This document shows, one piece after another, positions 22,613 through 34,687 of a stretch of 64,000 nt of DNA; within the stretch, counting starts at the first letter, position 1; the number at the start of each line of letters is the position of its first letter. The position numbers and the translations under genes were made by a program. The notes below the pieces were generated by a model. That model searched no databases. It was given only the letters and a program-made list of their open reading frames with translations, and was not told the origin of the DNA. This DNA comes from Rusavskia elegans (lineage: Eukaryota; Ascomycota; Lecanoromycetes; Teloschistales; Teloschistaceae), in NCBI GenBank assembly GCA_011316305.1, contig SAUG01000018.1, positions 186,001 to 250,000 of the forward strand. Direction: 5' to 3'.

Positions 22613-23073
22613 TATTTGCTATCCGTTCCGCTGTTGGACTCTGTCTTCGCGGAGGAAAATCGCCCGGAAAGCCCCTGCATCGAAGAAATAATGTATACAT
22701 GATGGCAAACCTTCTTTGCGCATACCGTCTCGCATGATTAGTCGCTTCTGGCGTGGGGCCGCGGTTTCTGAGTGGCTACCATGATTTCCCCATCAACCGA
22801 TCTCCGGCGCATATGGTAGTACCACGAGTGAATGTCAAGATACACTTTATGGAGCGCCGGGCTACCCTGTGCATAGACCCTGCCCCATGCCTTCGTGCGC
22901 ATCAACCGTGCATGTACTACGACAAGTCGGATGTTTGTGTGGATCCCATCCCGCGACGCGATCCAGGCGTCCCTTAGTCAACGAGTACTACTTCATCATG
23001 GTCGAAGGCGCTGTCGTGGTCAGGTTTGTGTATTCATCGGTCCCATATCAGTCAAGAGCAGCGACATTGCATC
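22613..23073. other. Spacer before the secreted-protein gene
   Basis: Composition returns abruptly to normal GC after the transposon. Overlapping short frames on the plus strand show no recognisable character. Likely the promoter of the gene at 23074. Confidence 0.35.
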
Positions 23074-23727
23074 ATGCGGCCATGTGATCTCTATACAATC
23101 ACCCTCCTCGGTATCGCGACCCTAGCAAGGTCCGCCCCAACAGAAACTAGAAACGCACAGAGCTCTCCTCCAGCTATTGTACGGGAAGCAAAGATCGCCC
23201 CGGACCACAAGCACCCTGCCGGACAGGATTTGCAGATACGAGACTCGTTGCCAATCAGAACTTATCGTTCCATCTCTCAGGCAACAGCCTCTGTGCCTGT
23301 CCACGATCGCTCCATCACTCGCCGGCAGTACGGGCGGTACATATGGCAAGTCGAGGTCCCATTGAAACTCGCCGTACTGACCGCATTTGCCGTCTACGCC
23401 TACATAGCAATGCTCGAGAAGCTCCTCAAATGGGACCGTCAAAGAGTAGTCGAGAACCCGGATTTGTTGCCCAGCGCCAGCTACAGTATTGGCGATTTCA
23501 CCTATCGCTGGGGATGCAATTTCCATCCTATACCAAGGGAGCTTTTGGAGTCATACGTGAAGAAAAAGCAAAACGTCGCAGAGAAAGGTTTTGTACCGCT
23601 TACGGACACGGAATGGTGGTCTCGGGCTGATGGAAGGAAATGTTGGATCAAGCAAGCGCTTACTTCCCGGGATAAGAAGAAGAATCGCAAGACGCAACCA
23701 GGGGATTCAGCGGTTCCACATGGTTGA
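23074..23727 (+). CDS. Putative secreted or single-pass membrane protein, unknown
   Basis: An open frame from ATG 23074 gives 217 residues. The start is preferred over the upstream in-frame ATG at 23026 because it places a signal peptide (M-R-P-C-D-L-Y-T-I-T-L-L-G-I-A-T-L-A-R-S-A) at the N-terminus. A second hydrophobic segment, L-K-L-A-V-L-T-A-F-A-V-Y-A-Y-I-A-M-L, lies near residues 110-127, so the product may be membrane-anchored. The C-terminal third has W-G-C-N-F-H-P-I-P and ends basic. No known domain recognised; the intronless small secreted form fits a lineage-specific effector-like protein, which is inference only. Confidence 0.5.
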   Translation: MRPCDLYTITLLGIATLARSAPTETRNAQSSPPAIVREAKIAPDHKHPAGQDLQIRDSLPIRTYRSISQATASVPVHDRSITRRQYGRYIWQVEVPLKLAVLTAFAVYAYIAMLEKLLKWDRQRVVENPDLLPSASYSIGDFTYRWGCNFHPIPRELLESYVKKKQNVAEKGFVPLTDTEWWSRADGRKCWIKQALTSRDKKKNRKTQPGDSAVPHG

Positions 23728-24391
23728 TGGGCTGAAGGATTATTGGACGGAGGCCAGGCAGGTGATGGACTTACCAATGGGACTGGACGGGAGACTGTCA
23801 TCCTCGCAGTTACAAAGACCGATTCAGCTTTGCACAAACCCAATCATCTGCAGTGGTTTTCACGTTATTACTACAACGCAGACGAAGTTTATTAACCGTC
23901 TTGCTGGACTTGCTCAAGCTACGTTTCACCAATGTCTTTCGGGTACTTGATTTTTGCTGCCTGATATCAAATGCTCCGAGCACGGCGATCTCGATTGTAC
24001 GGGTGTAGGGAATATAGGTCTTCCCAGGACGATAGAAGAAAGCGCCGACGTTCTCCGGGATCTTCCGATGGACTCAGCTGTTGATTGGTGAGTGAATAAT
24101 ATTGAAATCAATGCATTGTTCACTTTCCTAGTTTTGCCCCTCTCTAACTTTCCATCTTTCATGTTTACAACCAAACATCTGATACACCTTGGCCTACTGT
24201 CTGCTCAAGCATAACAAATCAAAGTGAGATTATCATAGTGTTGCTGGAAACTGCAAGGGTATGTCTTTGTAACCTTGTACTCCCCTAATTGAAAGTATAA
24301 GTCTCGTCTGGAGATGCCCATACTTCGATGGTATTGACAATCATGAAGTCCACTGATTTGAGCCATGATATAGTCATTTTACAAAACCAAT
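23728..24391. other. Intergenic spacer
   Basis: No supported gene. Presumably contains the 3' end of the upstream gene and the promoter of the methyltransferase. Confidence 0.35.
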
Positions 24392-25989
24392 ATGTCAGCT
24401 CACAAGACTACTGAAGGCCAGACATCCGTGCCAACAAGTACGGTCAGTGACCCCTCTATGCCAGCACTGGAGAAACGCATGACAGCACTTCTATCCGGCG
24501 ATGCGGGAGAATCTTTAAGCAGGACCGTCCCTACCGATAAGGTGTCAACGAAAGGAAACGGGGTGGAACAGACAACGGATCATGAGGGAGTTACACAGAG
24601 ACCAATCAAATCCATGGCACGGGCCGTGAAGGAAATGGTCAAAGAGACAAAGCTCGGCGAGGCCAAGGACCTCCGCTCGATGATCATGTTATCCCTCAAA
24701 GACACTAGAGACGCGGATGATCCTGACTGGTACTCGTAGGTCATCCGCGTTTGACTGCTCATGCGATTTTACTGCTGACCATTTCGATAGATCCCATGCT
24801 ATATTATGGACTGCTCACCCTTGGCGTCTGGCCCGAGGTATGTTCGACGGATCGCAACATTGTAAATCCACTCGACATGGGTTTGGAAAGCTAACTCGAG
24901 GCTATTAGCCGAATGAGCAAAGCGCCTGATCCAAGAACGCAAGGAGTGGGTCTCGGAGGACTGGAAGGATGGCAAAGTCAAAGTCCTTGACTATGGGTGC
25001 GGCAATGGTATCGCCAGTCATCTATGTTCCCATCGTCAACTTTCATGTTGCTACTGTTATTGTCCGGCATATGTTCAAATTAACTGAATGGACAGACCAT
25101 CTTTTCCCACGTGTCCGAGATTGTAGCTATCAACAACGATCAACGCATGGTAAACATCTATAACGAATTTGTCAAACGTCAGGAGCATCCCGTTGGCCTC
25201 GAATCTTCCATGAAAGCCTACCATGGCGATCTTATGCCAGACTTCCCTTCGCATGAGGCACCAGAACTCACCAACAAGTCTCTTGTTGAAGCCATCGATC
25301 ACGAAGGTTTCGACTTGTTGGTAGTAATGGTACGACGCTGTGTACCCGTGGAGCGGTTTCATCCATGCTAACATCGTCCCAGCTGGCAATGGATTGCTTC
25401 GAGATCTTATCGCTCTCCGCCAATGACCGCCTAAGGCAACTTATGTTCAATCTCGACCAACTCATCAATTGTCTCCAGGATCATGGTACGCTTTTGATCC
25501 TCGATTTTCAGAAGGCTACCACCCAGACAAATGTTGGTGTCAATGGTCTTGCAGACGGGCATAAGCCAAATGGATACCACAGCGACACTATTGTGAATGC
25601 TCTGAAACACCTTGGCATGAAAGACATTGATGCCGTTGATGGTCTTCGCTTCAGTGGGTACGTCGGACAGCTTCCCCTCACTCTACGGAGACCCGTTTCT
25701 TCCTCTGTTGGCTCGATTACCCGTCATCTTATCTTCTCCCCGTACTTGTCTTTATACACAGCCACCGACTCCTGCATAAAAATAGGAAGCCACCGAATCC
25801 GAGAAACCTCTCTGGCTCCCCCTTAATAAGACCGACGAGTCCTGGTTCATGCTCAGAGCGACCAAGAAGCCTCAAGGCTTTCAAGAAGTCTTCTTCAGTG
25901 GAGATGGTGAAATGTTGAACCCGGAACATATGACACCTGGTATGGCGGGGGCAATGCTGATGGCTATGATGTCAGCACATGAACATTAA
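24392..25989 (+). CDS. Class I SAM-dependent methyltransferase, one splice donor apparently lost
   Basis: Exon 1 (24392-24735), exon 2 (24791-24837) and exon 3 from 24918 join in phase through introns with GCTGACC and GCTAAC branch sites. Exon 3 reads K-V-L-D-Y-G-C-G-N-G-I-A-S, the SAM-binding motif I. Later exons give V-A-I-N-N-D (acidic loop), F-D-L-L-V-V and G-T-L-L-I-L-D-F, then a C-terminal E-S-W-F-M-L-R-A-T-K. After motif I the expected donor is absent: the exon should end CAG before GTATGT, but the sequence is CATCTATGT, while the acceptor at 25095 and downstream frame are intact. The last intron is also approximate. The Ser/Thr-rich N-terminal 80 residues are not family-like. Substrate unknown; possibly a decayed gene. 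Confidence 0.6.
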
Positions 25990-26884
25990 GTGCCGCCACG
26001 AGTGCTTGCATTGGTGAAGGTGCAAGATCTAGGAGATCAAGCAATATGGACATCAAGTCCAAAAAGTAAGATGGGAGTAAATCGATATTCAGGATGCGTG
26101 CTAAAGATAAAGGGGAAGGAAGGGAAGGGATATCCGTCCACCAAAGCTTATGATGATATCTTTCTAGAGATAGCGAAGAGGATTTTAGAAGAGCACAAGT
26201 GGCTTGAGTGTGAGTGCCTTATTCCAACAAAGCTGGTCTGTATCTTGTGGATGAATATTCCTACTTGGTACTTAGAGATAATAACTTTTGCTCGTATGGG
26301 CAACCTGTTCCTTCTAGCCATAACTACTGTTGTCGTGGCACAGGTTATGTTGTCCACAGTGGATTAGGCTGCATGTATGAATGTTTCTTATAGATATGGA
26401 AGTAGCAGCAAGGAGGAACAGTAATGGTATTTTCTGGTGTATTGTTCGCACCAGATACATCTGGTAACAGGGGCTGTTCAGACCTCAGTCCTCAGGGGAG
26501 TAAGCCGCTGATCTGGGCCTAGCGTATTTGGCATTACCGAGGTTTTCCCGTCGTCACTGACGTTTTGTATCCGTACAGAGTCGAGGCTTGAAGGCTTGTT
26601 ACTACGTCTTCGACTCATGAAGTTCATTGATCCCTACTGAAGATGACAGGGGTCTTCTGTCAAAGACGCGTAACTGCGCAGTAAATGCCTCCCTGGGCCG
26701 CGCCAACGATCTTAATGTTTCAGCTGATGCAATTCTCAGCCGCAGCTGGTACAGCGAACAACGCATAGAAAAGGTGGGGCCATTTCATCATTCTACATGA
26801 TGGCCACATTTGGTTTTGTCTGCACGACGTATCTGAACATTCTTCCTGGGTACCTTGTCTATCTGTGGTCAACGTGGTAGCAAG
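25990..26884. other. Intergenic spacer
   Basis: Short frames on both strands (for example 25990-26367 plus) with no family resemblance. Nothing supported. Confidence 0.3.
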
Positions 26885-27847
26885 ATGCCTCCAACGCGGC
26901 TGAACAATACTTCGACGTATGCACTCTACAGGAGCGGAGATCCGAATATCATCGCCAGCCCAGAGGATGCCATCCTCTCTCACCGATGGGTCGGAGCCGA
27001 GGTCACATTCCAGATGCTGGACTCCGCCGACTGGCGGACGATCAATCGTGGTACACAGCAGATGAATAAGATCAGCGATGCTTACACAAAAGCGCAGGAG
27101 CGGCACCCGCCCATCTATTGGCTCTGGGTCGACACCTGTTGCATCGATAAGACAAACAACGGAGAGCTGGCCAGTGCTCAACTCGATGTTTGAGTGCTAC
27201 TTTAGAGTAACTGTATGCTATACGTCGACTGGATTGCCTCTAGCCGGCAGATATCTAAGAGCACAGATCCGAGGCGCCTAGATCAAGACTCTGCTTGGTT
27301 CGAATGTGGATAGACGCTTTAGGAGCTACTGGCACCGCGATACATGGAGTTCTACGATCGTGGTTTGAATCTCATGGGCACGAGACAAGACCCAGCCGAT
27401 CTCCTCCAGGCCAAAACGTGAATCGCTAAACAATACCTCACGGGTGCCAGCAACTTTAAATCGGCCAGCGTAGCTACCAAAATGAGCTGGCTGGCAGGGG
27501 GGACAACAACCGAGATCGAAGACATTGCCTACAGCATACTTGGACTTCTTAACATCAGCATGGAAATCAATTACGGCGAAGGCGTCAAGGCATTTATGAG
27601 GCTACAAAGGACGCTAATGGAGGGCTCCACCGACGAGTCGATCTTTGCATGGACAATACCGACCAAAGGACTCACCTGCTACCGGGGGCTCGGGCAAGGT
27701 CCAAAGTTCTCCCCTACAAACAGGGGGCTTTTGGCCCCCTCACCTGATTGCTTCAGCAAGTACAACGATCTGATAGTCCTCCCTGATCTGTACGTGCCAA
27801 GGCTGTCGGGCGGGTATCGGTGGACGCAACAGGGTGTCCAAGTCTAG
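26885..27847 (+). pseudogene. HET-domain (heterokaryon incompatibility) pseudogene
   Basis: The frame from ATG 26885 has the HET signatures A-I-L-S-H-R-W-V-G-A-E-V-T-F-Q, then Y-W-L-W-V-D-T-C-C-I-D-K. The frame is lost by a small indel near 27175 and recovered in another frame as N-S-M-F-E-C-Y. Near 27300-27340 the normally invariant W-F-E-R-G-W-T-L-Q-E-L-L-A-P block reads with two stops (TGG-to-TAG and CAG-to-TAG, both RIP-type changes). The remaining frame to 27847 still shows M-S-W-L-A-G and E-D-I-A-Y-S-I-L-G-L-L-N, typical HET downstream motifs. HET proteins trigger cell death after fusion of unlike strains; this copy cannot make one. Confidence 0.8.
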
Positions 27848-28457
27848 ATACCAATGAAGTCTGGGATAGAGGTGACGAACTTCTTCGGAGTGGCTCGTAA
27901 GGAGGTCACTCTCATTGAACTGTTGGAGATACGGGACCGACGGAAAGCCGTACAATATCAGTATCGAACTTTTAAGAAACGGGAGCGTTTACAGGCGTGT
28001 CAAGTGCTATGATCTAGGCTAGAAGAAAGGCTCGAAGCCAAAGCCTAACAGCGTGCTCGGGTTCGACCAAGTCAACAAGAGGCCCCTGACGATTACCCAG
28101 CCGGAATTTGACCCATTCACCTGACTGACCCGTGATGGGATCGAGACCGCGCCTACTTCAACCTTGGTCAAATTAAGGAGGGACTTGAAGCCAAACGGTA
28201 ATGCCATGCTACCATAGAAACTAATGTTTTACCTCGATCTTGTCGTCTTCTCATCTTCTTTGTCGACATGAACTTTGAGAAGCTATATAAGCTTCAAGCT
28301 AAGGGGCATTGCCATAGGCTGGTATCGAAGACAGTGGATGATAATTTTCTTTCTCACTCCGTACTAGCCCATTCAATCCCAGCATCGGCTTCCCAACGAA
28401 CCCACAATCTCTGCACAACATCCAGGTCGGTATCATCAACCTTGGACACCCTCTTAG
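27848..28457. other. Degraded tail and spacer after the HET pseudogene
   Basis: May contain the decayed C-terminal region of the HET gene. No continuous frame or recognisable motif. Confidence 0.3.
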
Positions 28458-28935
28458 TCATGCGATCCCAATATCGCCACCGTTTCCTTCGCCTACCACA
28501 TCCTCATCCTGTGTCGTTGCAAGCCATACACCTGTAGCAGCGCCCTGCTGCGGATCTGTAGCAAAAATCGCCGTGGTCCGTAGAGTCCACCAGACTGGAT
28601 CCTCCTTGAGACTGCGAATGTTCAATTCGTCAATCATGGGCGTCGAGGTAAAACCCGGCTTGAAGCGATGGACCATTCTTTGTCTGTGTTGTCCGCTCTC
28701 TCGGATTTTACGGTCGTAGCACTGTTGGAGGAGTCGCACGAAATCAACCTGTATAAGCTTGGTATTGTTATAGACATAGCTGTTAGCAGGCACCTTGCCA
28801 TTCAAGGTCGGCATCCTGGAAGTGTGGAAGCCTGGCTCGATACAATCTGTGACGCTGTCGAGGGCGAAGCCTGCAGAGATGCTGCCGGCGTAATGGCCTG
28901 TACTCGTCGTTGAGATGATACTTGCGTCGGGAGCG
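28458..28935 (-). CDS. Unrecognised coding-like segment
   Basis: A minus-strand frame of about 155 residues after a possible acceptor (TCTAAG) near 28940. It reads L-A-P-D-A-S-I-I-S-T-T-S-T-G-H-Y-A-G, then G-F-A-L-D-S-V-T-D-C, and ends in a Trp-rich stretch P-V-W-W-T-L-R-T-T. No upstream ATG exon was found. It could be the 3' exon of a gene or a remnant. I do not recognise the family. Confidence 0.3.
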
Positions 28936-30449
28936 AGTTGTGTAAGATCTTAGAGCTTTGTCTCGTGGCTTATTATCCATGAGGGTAGGCACGAGCTCGC
29001 AGGATCAAGCTCGGCATCATGCGCAAGGCTTAGGCTTCCCTTCAGTAGGAAGAACGATGACATATCGTTGCTACAGATCGCACGATCTTTCGAGAACCCA
29101 AAAGCCGTCACCATATGGCAATCAGCATGACACAAAACAAAGGAATGAGAACTCCCTTCCGGGTTGTCAACGAGGAGCCCGTCATCGATCGAAGGAATAG
29201 CAGGTACCCATCTCACAATCTGGCTCTTGCTGTATGTATCAGCAAGATGTCTACAACTTCGGCCTCTGTAGGATATAAATCGTTGCAGGCACCAATTGCC
29301 TGCGCGTGGTCCAGTTAAACATTGTTCTGGGCGACTCATACGAAAGGTCTGCCAGGTAGACATTCTTCGAAGGGAGTCTATGTAAGATCTCTTAGTTTTC
29401 CCTTTGACTGCGTGGAATAACTTGTAATTGACAAGCCCATGAACATCCCCTCTCTCAGCAGTATTGGGTATCACCACTCATTATTGATTCCTTACGAGGT
29501 CTCAACTACTCGCGCAATGCCACAAGCTTCATATTTCTTTCCTTGCTCAGCATGTCTTTTCGGGGAGTAATCCGTCAATTTTTCACACCAGCAATCGCAA
29601 ACAGACCGGTTCCTATCAAACAAGAGTAGATGGCCCCTACAATGGCCGATAGTATATCATCCAGGCTCATGCATAATGTGTTGATCGCCGAAATAGAACA
29701 GCTTATCGAAGTACGCGATGACGACCAAGCAGACGCCGAGGGTTGCCGAGTGTGGTTTGTCGATGTTTGCAATGTTTGCGGAAGCTTAGCGTTCAAACCC
29801 ATAGGTCGGGAGACGATGTTTTCGTGGCAAAAGACTCATTGCAGCCAGCTCATTGAACGCAGCTTACGCACGGCTCAACGGCTTTGGCGGCTGAAAATCC
29901 CGCGCTACCAGTCAGCATAAATCCGATGTGGAGGATATTGGAATATGGAAATTCAGCCATCACGTTTGATTATGTAATCTCAGTGAGGCTCAGGAGGATT
30001 CATCTGAGGCCAATCGCTTAGAGGCAATAGCCTGTTTAGGTATAGTAGCCTTGGCATTGGCCTTTTGACATCTTCTGGTTCTCCAGCACATAGATTTTGA
30101 GATAATTCAATCAGTGCCTACTCTACCATTTTAATAGAGGATGTTCCAGGGCTATGACGACTCACGCATTAGGCCGTGCATCAAGCTGCAGGCAATCCCC
30201 AAGTTCCTCTGTACAACCCAACAGTTCATGCAGTGCTGACGTCCTCGAAGAGGAATAATGCACCGCTGCTAGACCTAGCGAGGTCTTATCTGGTGCCTGG
30301 TGTGGATCGGCTTGGTCGGATCCCGGCGGCTGAGGGGCCTCTGATCCACGATCGAAGAGATCCCCAATATCCGATAAATGAATCAACTCTTCCCTTGTCC
30401 TCATCGATCTTGCTTGCGTTTCAACGCACGGCATTTCCCAAGGACGATA
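28936..30449. other. Gene-poor interval
   Basis: Only short overlapping frames (for example 29630-29920 plus, 96 codons) with no identifiable motifs. The right end presumably holds the promoter of the FAD oxidase. Confidence 0.3.
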
Positions 30450-32423
30450 ATGTCAAGAGATCGTTTGAGCTGCGTACTCCTTACAGCTTGGATTTGGGCT
30501 GGATATAGCTTTCCGGCAGCAGTCGATTCTACTCGGTGTCGCTGCTTTCCTGGCGATGCTTGCTGGCCTAGTAGTGATGATTGGGCGAGACTCAATAGCT
30601 CTATTAACGGCGGGCTGGTTGCTACGGTGCCGATAGGGAATCCCTGTCATGATCCAGCCTTCGATGCTGCTCAATGCAAGGCGTTGCAAGACCATTGGTT
30701 TGAGCCAACTCTACAGTGAGCCTGATCAAATTTGTAAATCATTCCTGGCGCTCACCTGTTTAGCTTCGAGACCTCTTCCTCGGTCATGGCACCTTTCTTT
30801 GCGAATCAGAGCTGCGACCCGTTTCTGCCCCAAACCACCCCGTGCGAGATAGGCAATTATATCAATTACGCTGTAAATGTCACCGAACCCTCGGATATCG
30901 TCAAGGGCGTAGCATTCGCGACAGAACACAATATTAGGCTGGTGATCCGCAATACTGGTCACGAGTAAATCATTGAATCGAAGACATCGAGATACTTTGC
31001 GTCGCTGACTATTCAAAGCTACAACGGAAAGTCCACCGGTGCCGGTTCACTCGGGATCTGGACACATAATTTGAAAGCCCTCGAGTTCTTTGACTATGAG
31101 GACGAACACTACACGGGAAAGGCCTACAAGATAGGCGCTGGCGTGCAAGGCATCGAGCTGTACGAAGCCGGGAACAAGGTTGGACTTACGGTCACTTCTG
31201 GCGAATGTCCGACGGTTGGTGTGGCTGGTGGGTATACTCAAGGTGGTGGTCATTCTGCGTAGGTGATTATCATATCCTCTACCCCCTTTCAGCCGCTGAG
31301 CTCTCGAAGACTTGCATCCAAATATGGCCTAGCAGCCGATCAAGTACTGGCTTGGGAAGTAATCACAGGGACTGGCGAGTTTATCACAGCCACACGCACC
31401 AATAACACCGACCTTTTCTGGGCGCTCTCTGGCGGTGGTGGTGGCACTTATGGCATCGTCTGGTCTTTGATGGCAAAAGCCCACGTCGATATCCCGGTGT
31501 CCGGCGCCAATGTGTCATGGACTAGCGAAGGTCTAAGCCAAGAGACCTTTTCCGAGTCTGTCGCGGCCTACCATGCCTGGACACCAACCGTAGTTGATGC
31601 TGGAGCTATGAGCCTTGCTTTTGGCTCGAACACTTCGTTCACAGTGGGACCGATCACAGCTCCAGGGGTGTCTGCCGAGGAGCTATCGGGTTTGCTCCAG
31701 CCTCTTTTGGATGAGCTGCAGAAGTTGGGGGTAAATCATACGACTCCTGTGGTCAGGCAATTCCCAGGGTACCTCGAAGAATTCAACGCTATGATGCCCG
31801 ACATCGCCGTGGCTGTGCAGCAGTATGGCGGCTGGCTTCTACCGCGTTCTGTTGTCCTGGACAATCCTGATGGGTTAGCTGCAGCCTACGCTAGTATCAC
31901 GAATGGCGGCGCGGCCGGGTTTATTTCTATCGCTTTGAATGTTAATCGAAGCGTCACGGGAGATATTTACAACGCTGTCAATCCGGCTTGGAGAACGACG
32001 CTGCTTGATGTTATAATCACGACGTGAGTCGCAGTCACAGTAATTATGAGAGCTCCAACTAAGACTACCCATAGGAACTACAACTCTACAGCACTATTAT
32101 CGGATATGGTCAAGCTGCAGGAAGACATGACTGACAAATACATTCCTCAATTGAAAGCTCTGGCTCCCGATTCCGGAGTCTACCTAAACGAGGTTTGTGT
32201 TCATGATCCGCACTCAATTGCTCCGGTTGAATGACGTTCCATGGGACAGGGCGACTGGCACGATCCAGACTGGAAACGAGCCTTTTACGGCCCGAATTAT
32301 GATAAGCTCAAGTCTATCAAGAAAAAGTATGATCCAAATGACATCTTCTACGCCACGACGGCGGTAGGTAGTGACGACTGGGTTATTGAGGCTCCGGGAC
32401 GATTGTGCAGGGTGCTTACTTGA
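30450..32423 (+). CDS. Secreted FAD-linked oxidase, berberine-bridge type (six exons)
   Basis: Exons 30450-30715, 30764-30964, 31019-31258, 31310-32023, 32075-32192 and 32250-32423 join in frame to 570 residues; the five introns are 48-57 bp. The N-terminus carries a signal peptide (M-S-R-D-R-L-S-C-V-L-L-T-A-W-I-W-A-G). PCMH FAD-binding signatures are present: R-N-T-G-H-D, created across intron 2, with the His that usually binds FAD covalently, and S-G-E-C-P-T-V-G-V-A-G-G-Y, whose Cys fits the second covalent link. G-G-G-H-S-A-L-A-S-K-Y-G-L-A-A-D-Q spans intron 3. The BBE end motif is recognisable as Y-D-P-N-D-I-F-Y. Such enzymes oxidise alcohols, sugars or secondary metabolites outside the cell; the substrate is not predictable. 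Confidence 0.85.
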
Positions 32424-34687
32424 ATAAAGGCTCTATAATTGGGGTGGAACAAGTTTTCTGGAAAATTCGGTAGTTTGGACGAAGGACCTCGGGGTCTGAC
32501 GTCGCCCCGTAACAACATCGCACCATGAGCTAGCTATTCCATTTGACAATGTTCTCCAAGTTGAAAGTTCAAGTACGTCTTCTTGGGTATCCTCATTCCG
32601 ATCCTTTGAAAGCTGTTACCACATAGACTTATGTATTACGTCCGTCAAACAATCTGGCTTCGCTTTCCTTTACTTGATATATTTTTGTCCATCCTCTTCT
32701 ACTGTAGCTCATCCTAAACACGCACAAATACATGTCGCAAAAATAATGAAAGTTGATTGGATAGCTCTTATCAGAACCTTTCTAGACCTATTCGTCGAGC
32801 TGTACGGAGCCATACACATCGCTGTCTCAAGCGAATCATGCCCGTATAAGGAGCATCACGTCACCGTTGCCGACAACTGATATCACCCACCTACGCCCCA
32901 CTCTTCCTCTGTGCATCTATGCGCCTGCACATACCGGCTTCTCGGCAACTGTATATGACTCAGGGGCACGATCCTCACATAGGCGCCGAGACTCAAGTCG
33001 AAAATCGTCGGTGGCACTGGAGGAGGCATGTTCCTGGGTAGAGCTGGAGCTTTTTTAATGGCAACTCGCTTGATAAGGACTTTGCCATGCAGAACACCAG
33101 TCTATTGCCGATGCACCAATACCCAACCTTTGTCTCCGTCAACTATCGTCATTCGGCGCCCAAAGAGTGCTCCTCATGTTGAGGAAGACTATGCTCTCTG
33201 CCCTAGAACTCTTCTTGAGCTTCAATTCTGAATTTTGGACGTTCTGTTTCAACAATGAGCTCCTTGAGATCTCGGATACCCCTTACTATTGCGGAGACTC
33301 CCGGAACAGGATGTACCTTTGCGGTAAGTCACGTGTCACGCTAGAGAGTGGTTCTTCATATGAGACGCTCTTTTCACCCCCATCCGTGGCTGAGCTCTTG
33401 ATCTACGTTCTCCGCTCTCGATTTTCATTTGGTTGGACCTTAGGAAGGCAAGTGGAATAGAGAACAACAATTGAGGACGATTCGGTAGAACTGGGTACGA
33501 GGTTGGAATGTGCACGCACCATGAATCATGGCGCCCGCATCTTGGGTTGGCCGAGCATCTGACTGTAGACCTTGCGTTTCAGCTTTCTCCTAGACCGGAA
33601 GCGCAAGGTGTTGAATTGTTCGAAGATTGACCCCAATCGGCGAAACTATCTGGATTCGGAGTGTTTCCGCAGCCAGATTGTCGCCTTGCCAATAACGCAT
33701 CACTCGTGCCGTGCATGCTGCTGTTGTGGACGGTGGACCAGCGTAAAGGGGAACTTCTCTCCGAAATACAGTGGTTGCATCCTAAGAATCAGGTGTGTGC
33801 TCCTGACGAAGAGGATCTTCTTGTCTCGTTCACTCATCCCTTTTGTCAATCCCAGCTGCCGCCTCAGCACTTTATCGCAGATGAATCCGAAACGCCTTAT
33901 CAGCGACCCAGGTACCTTGCATCCTGCATCCTTCGTGACATAATGAATTCTCCGAACCATGTGGCATCCGGAAGGTGGGACACGGCAGCTTCGTCCAGAC
34001 GATTTTCATGCTTTACATGCGCGCCAATCAGCGCCTTCACCCCTGCCGTGTGCTGCCACACCAGTGAGCCAGTGACACCAGTCTCCCAACGCAATTGGGG
34101 GCTCAAATCCGCAGCCATGACCCTACCGGTATTCGAGGTGCGATACAGTGCTCTGGGAAGGATCTAGCGAAGAAAGGCGCCTTCGTATCGTCAGGGCAAC
34201 AGCGAATCATCATTGAGAGAGGTGCAAAACATTGTACGGGTACATACATGTGTGAGGAGTACATATCATGTGGCGGTCCGAGCCTTCTGGCATTGCGCAA
34301 CTGCAGGTCCTGAGATTGTTTTCCTATCCTCCTAAAACTGCATCTGCCCGACTAAACCTCCCTTTTACAGCCGTTGACCACGCCTGGCACGGATGTCTAT
34401 ACCCTTCTGACGCCTTGGTACGACCTATTCTCTTCCCGTCCCTGACATGCGACGGCAAACTACCACCCAGTGATGAACCCTGGTAACCTTATTATTGTTC
34501 TCCGTGGGGAAAGATGGGACACCTGATCGGCGGGTCTAGGTATGTTCGTGATTCTAGCGCCTTATCATGCGGTACGCACATATGTTCCTCGTTTCCCTCA
34601 TCTCCCAAGGTTCTTGATGGCCAGCCAATTGCTTGCGAAAGCTATCTCCAACCTCTGTTCCCAACCACCGCATATAGCTGAGTTGCG
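32424..34687. other. Long interval without a supported gene
   Basis: Overlapping frames on both strands at 33.1-34.3 kb (up to 168 codons, 33661-34167 plus) have no recognisable domain and conflict with each other. Could contain decayed coding sequence. Confidence 0.3.

Noticed and set aside
26720..27181. 153-codon minus-strand frame
   Set aside because: It overlaps the HET sequence on the other strand, whose motifs are unmistakable.
33661..34167. 168-codon plus-strand frame
   Set aside because: Conflicts with opposing minus frames, no domain, no splice context; not enough to call a gene.
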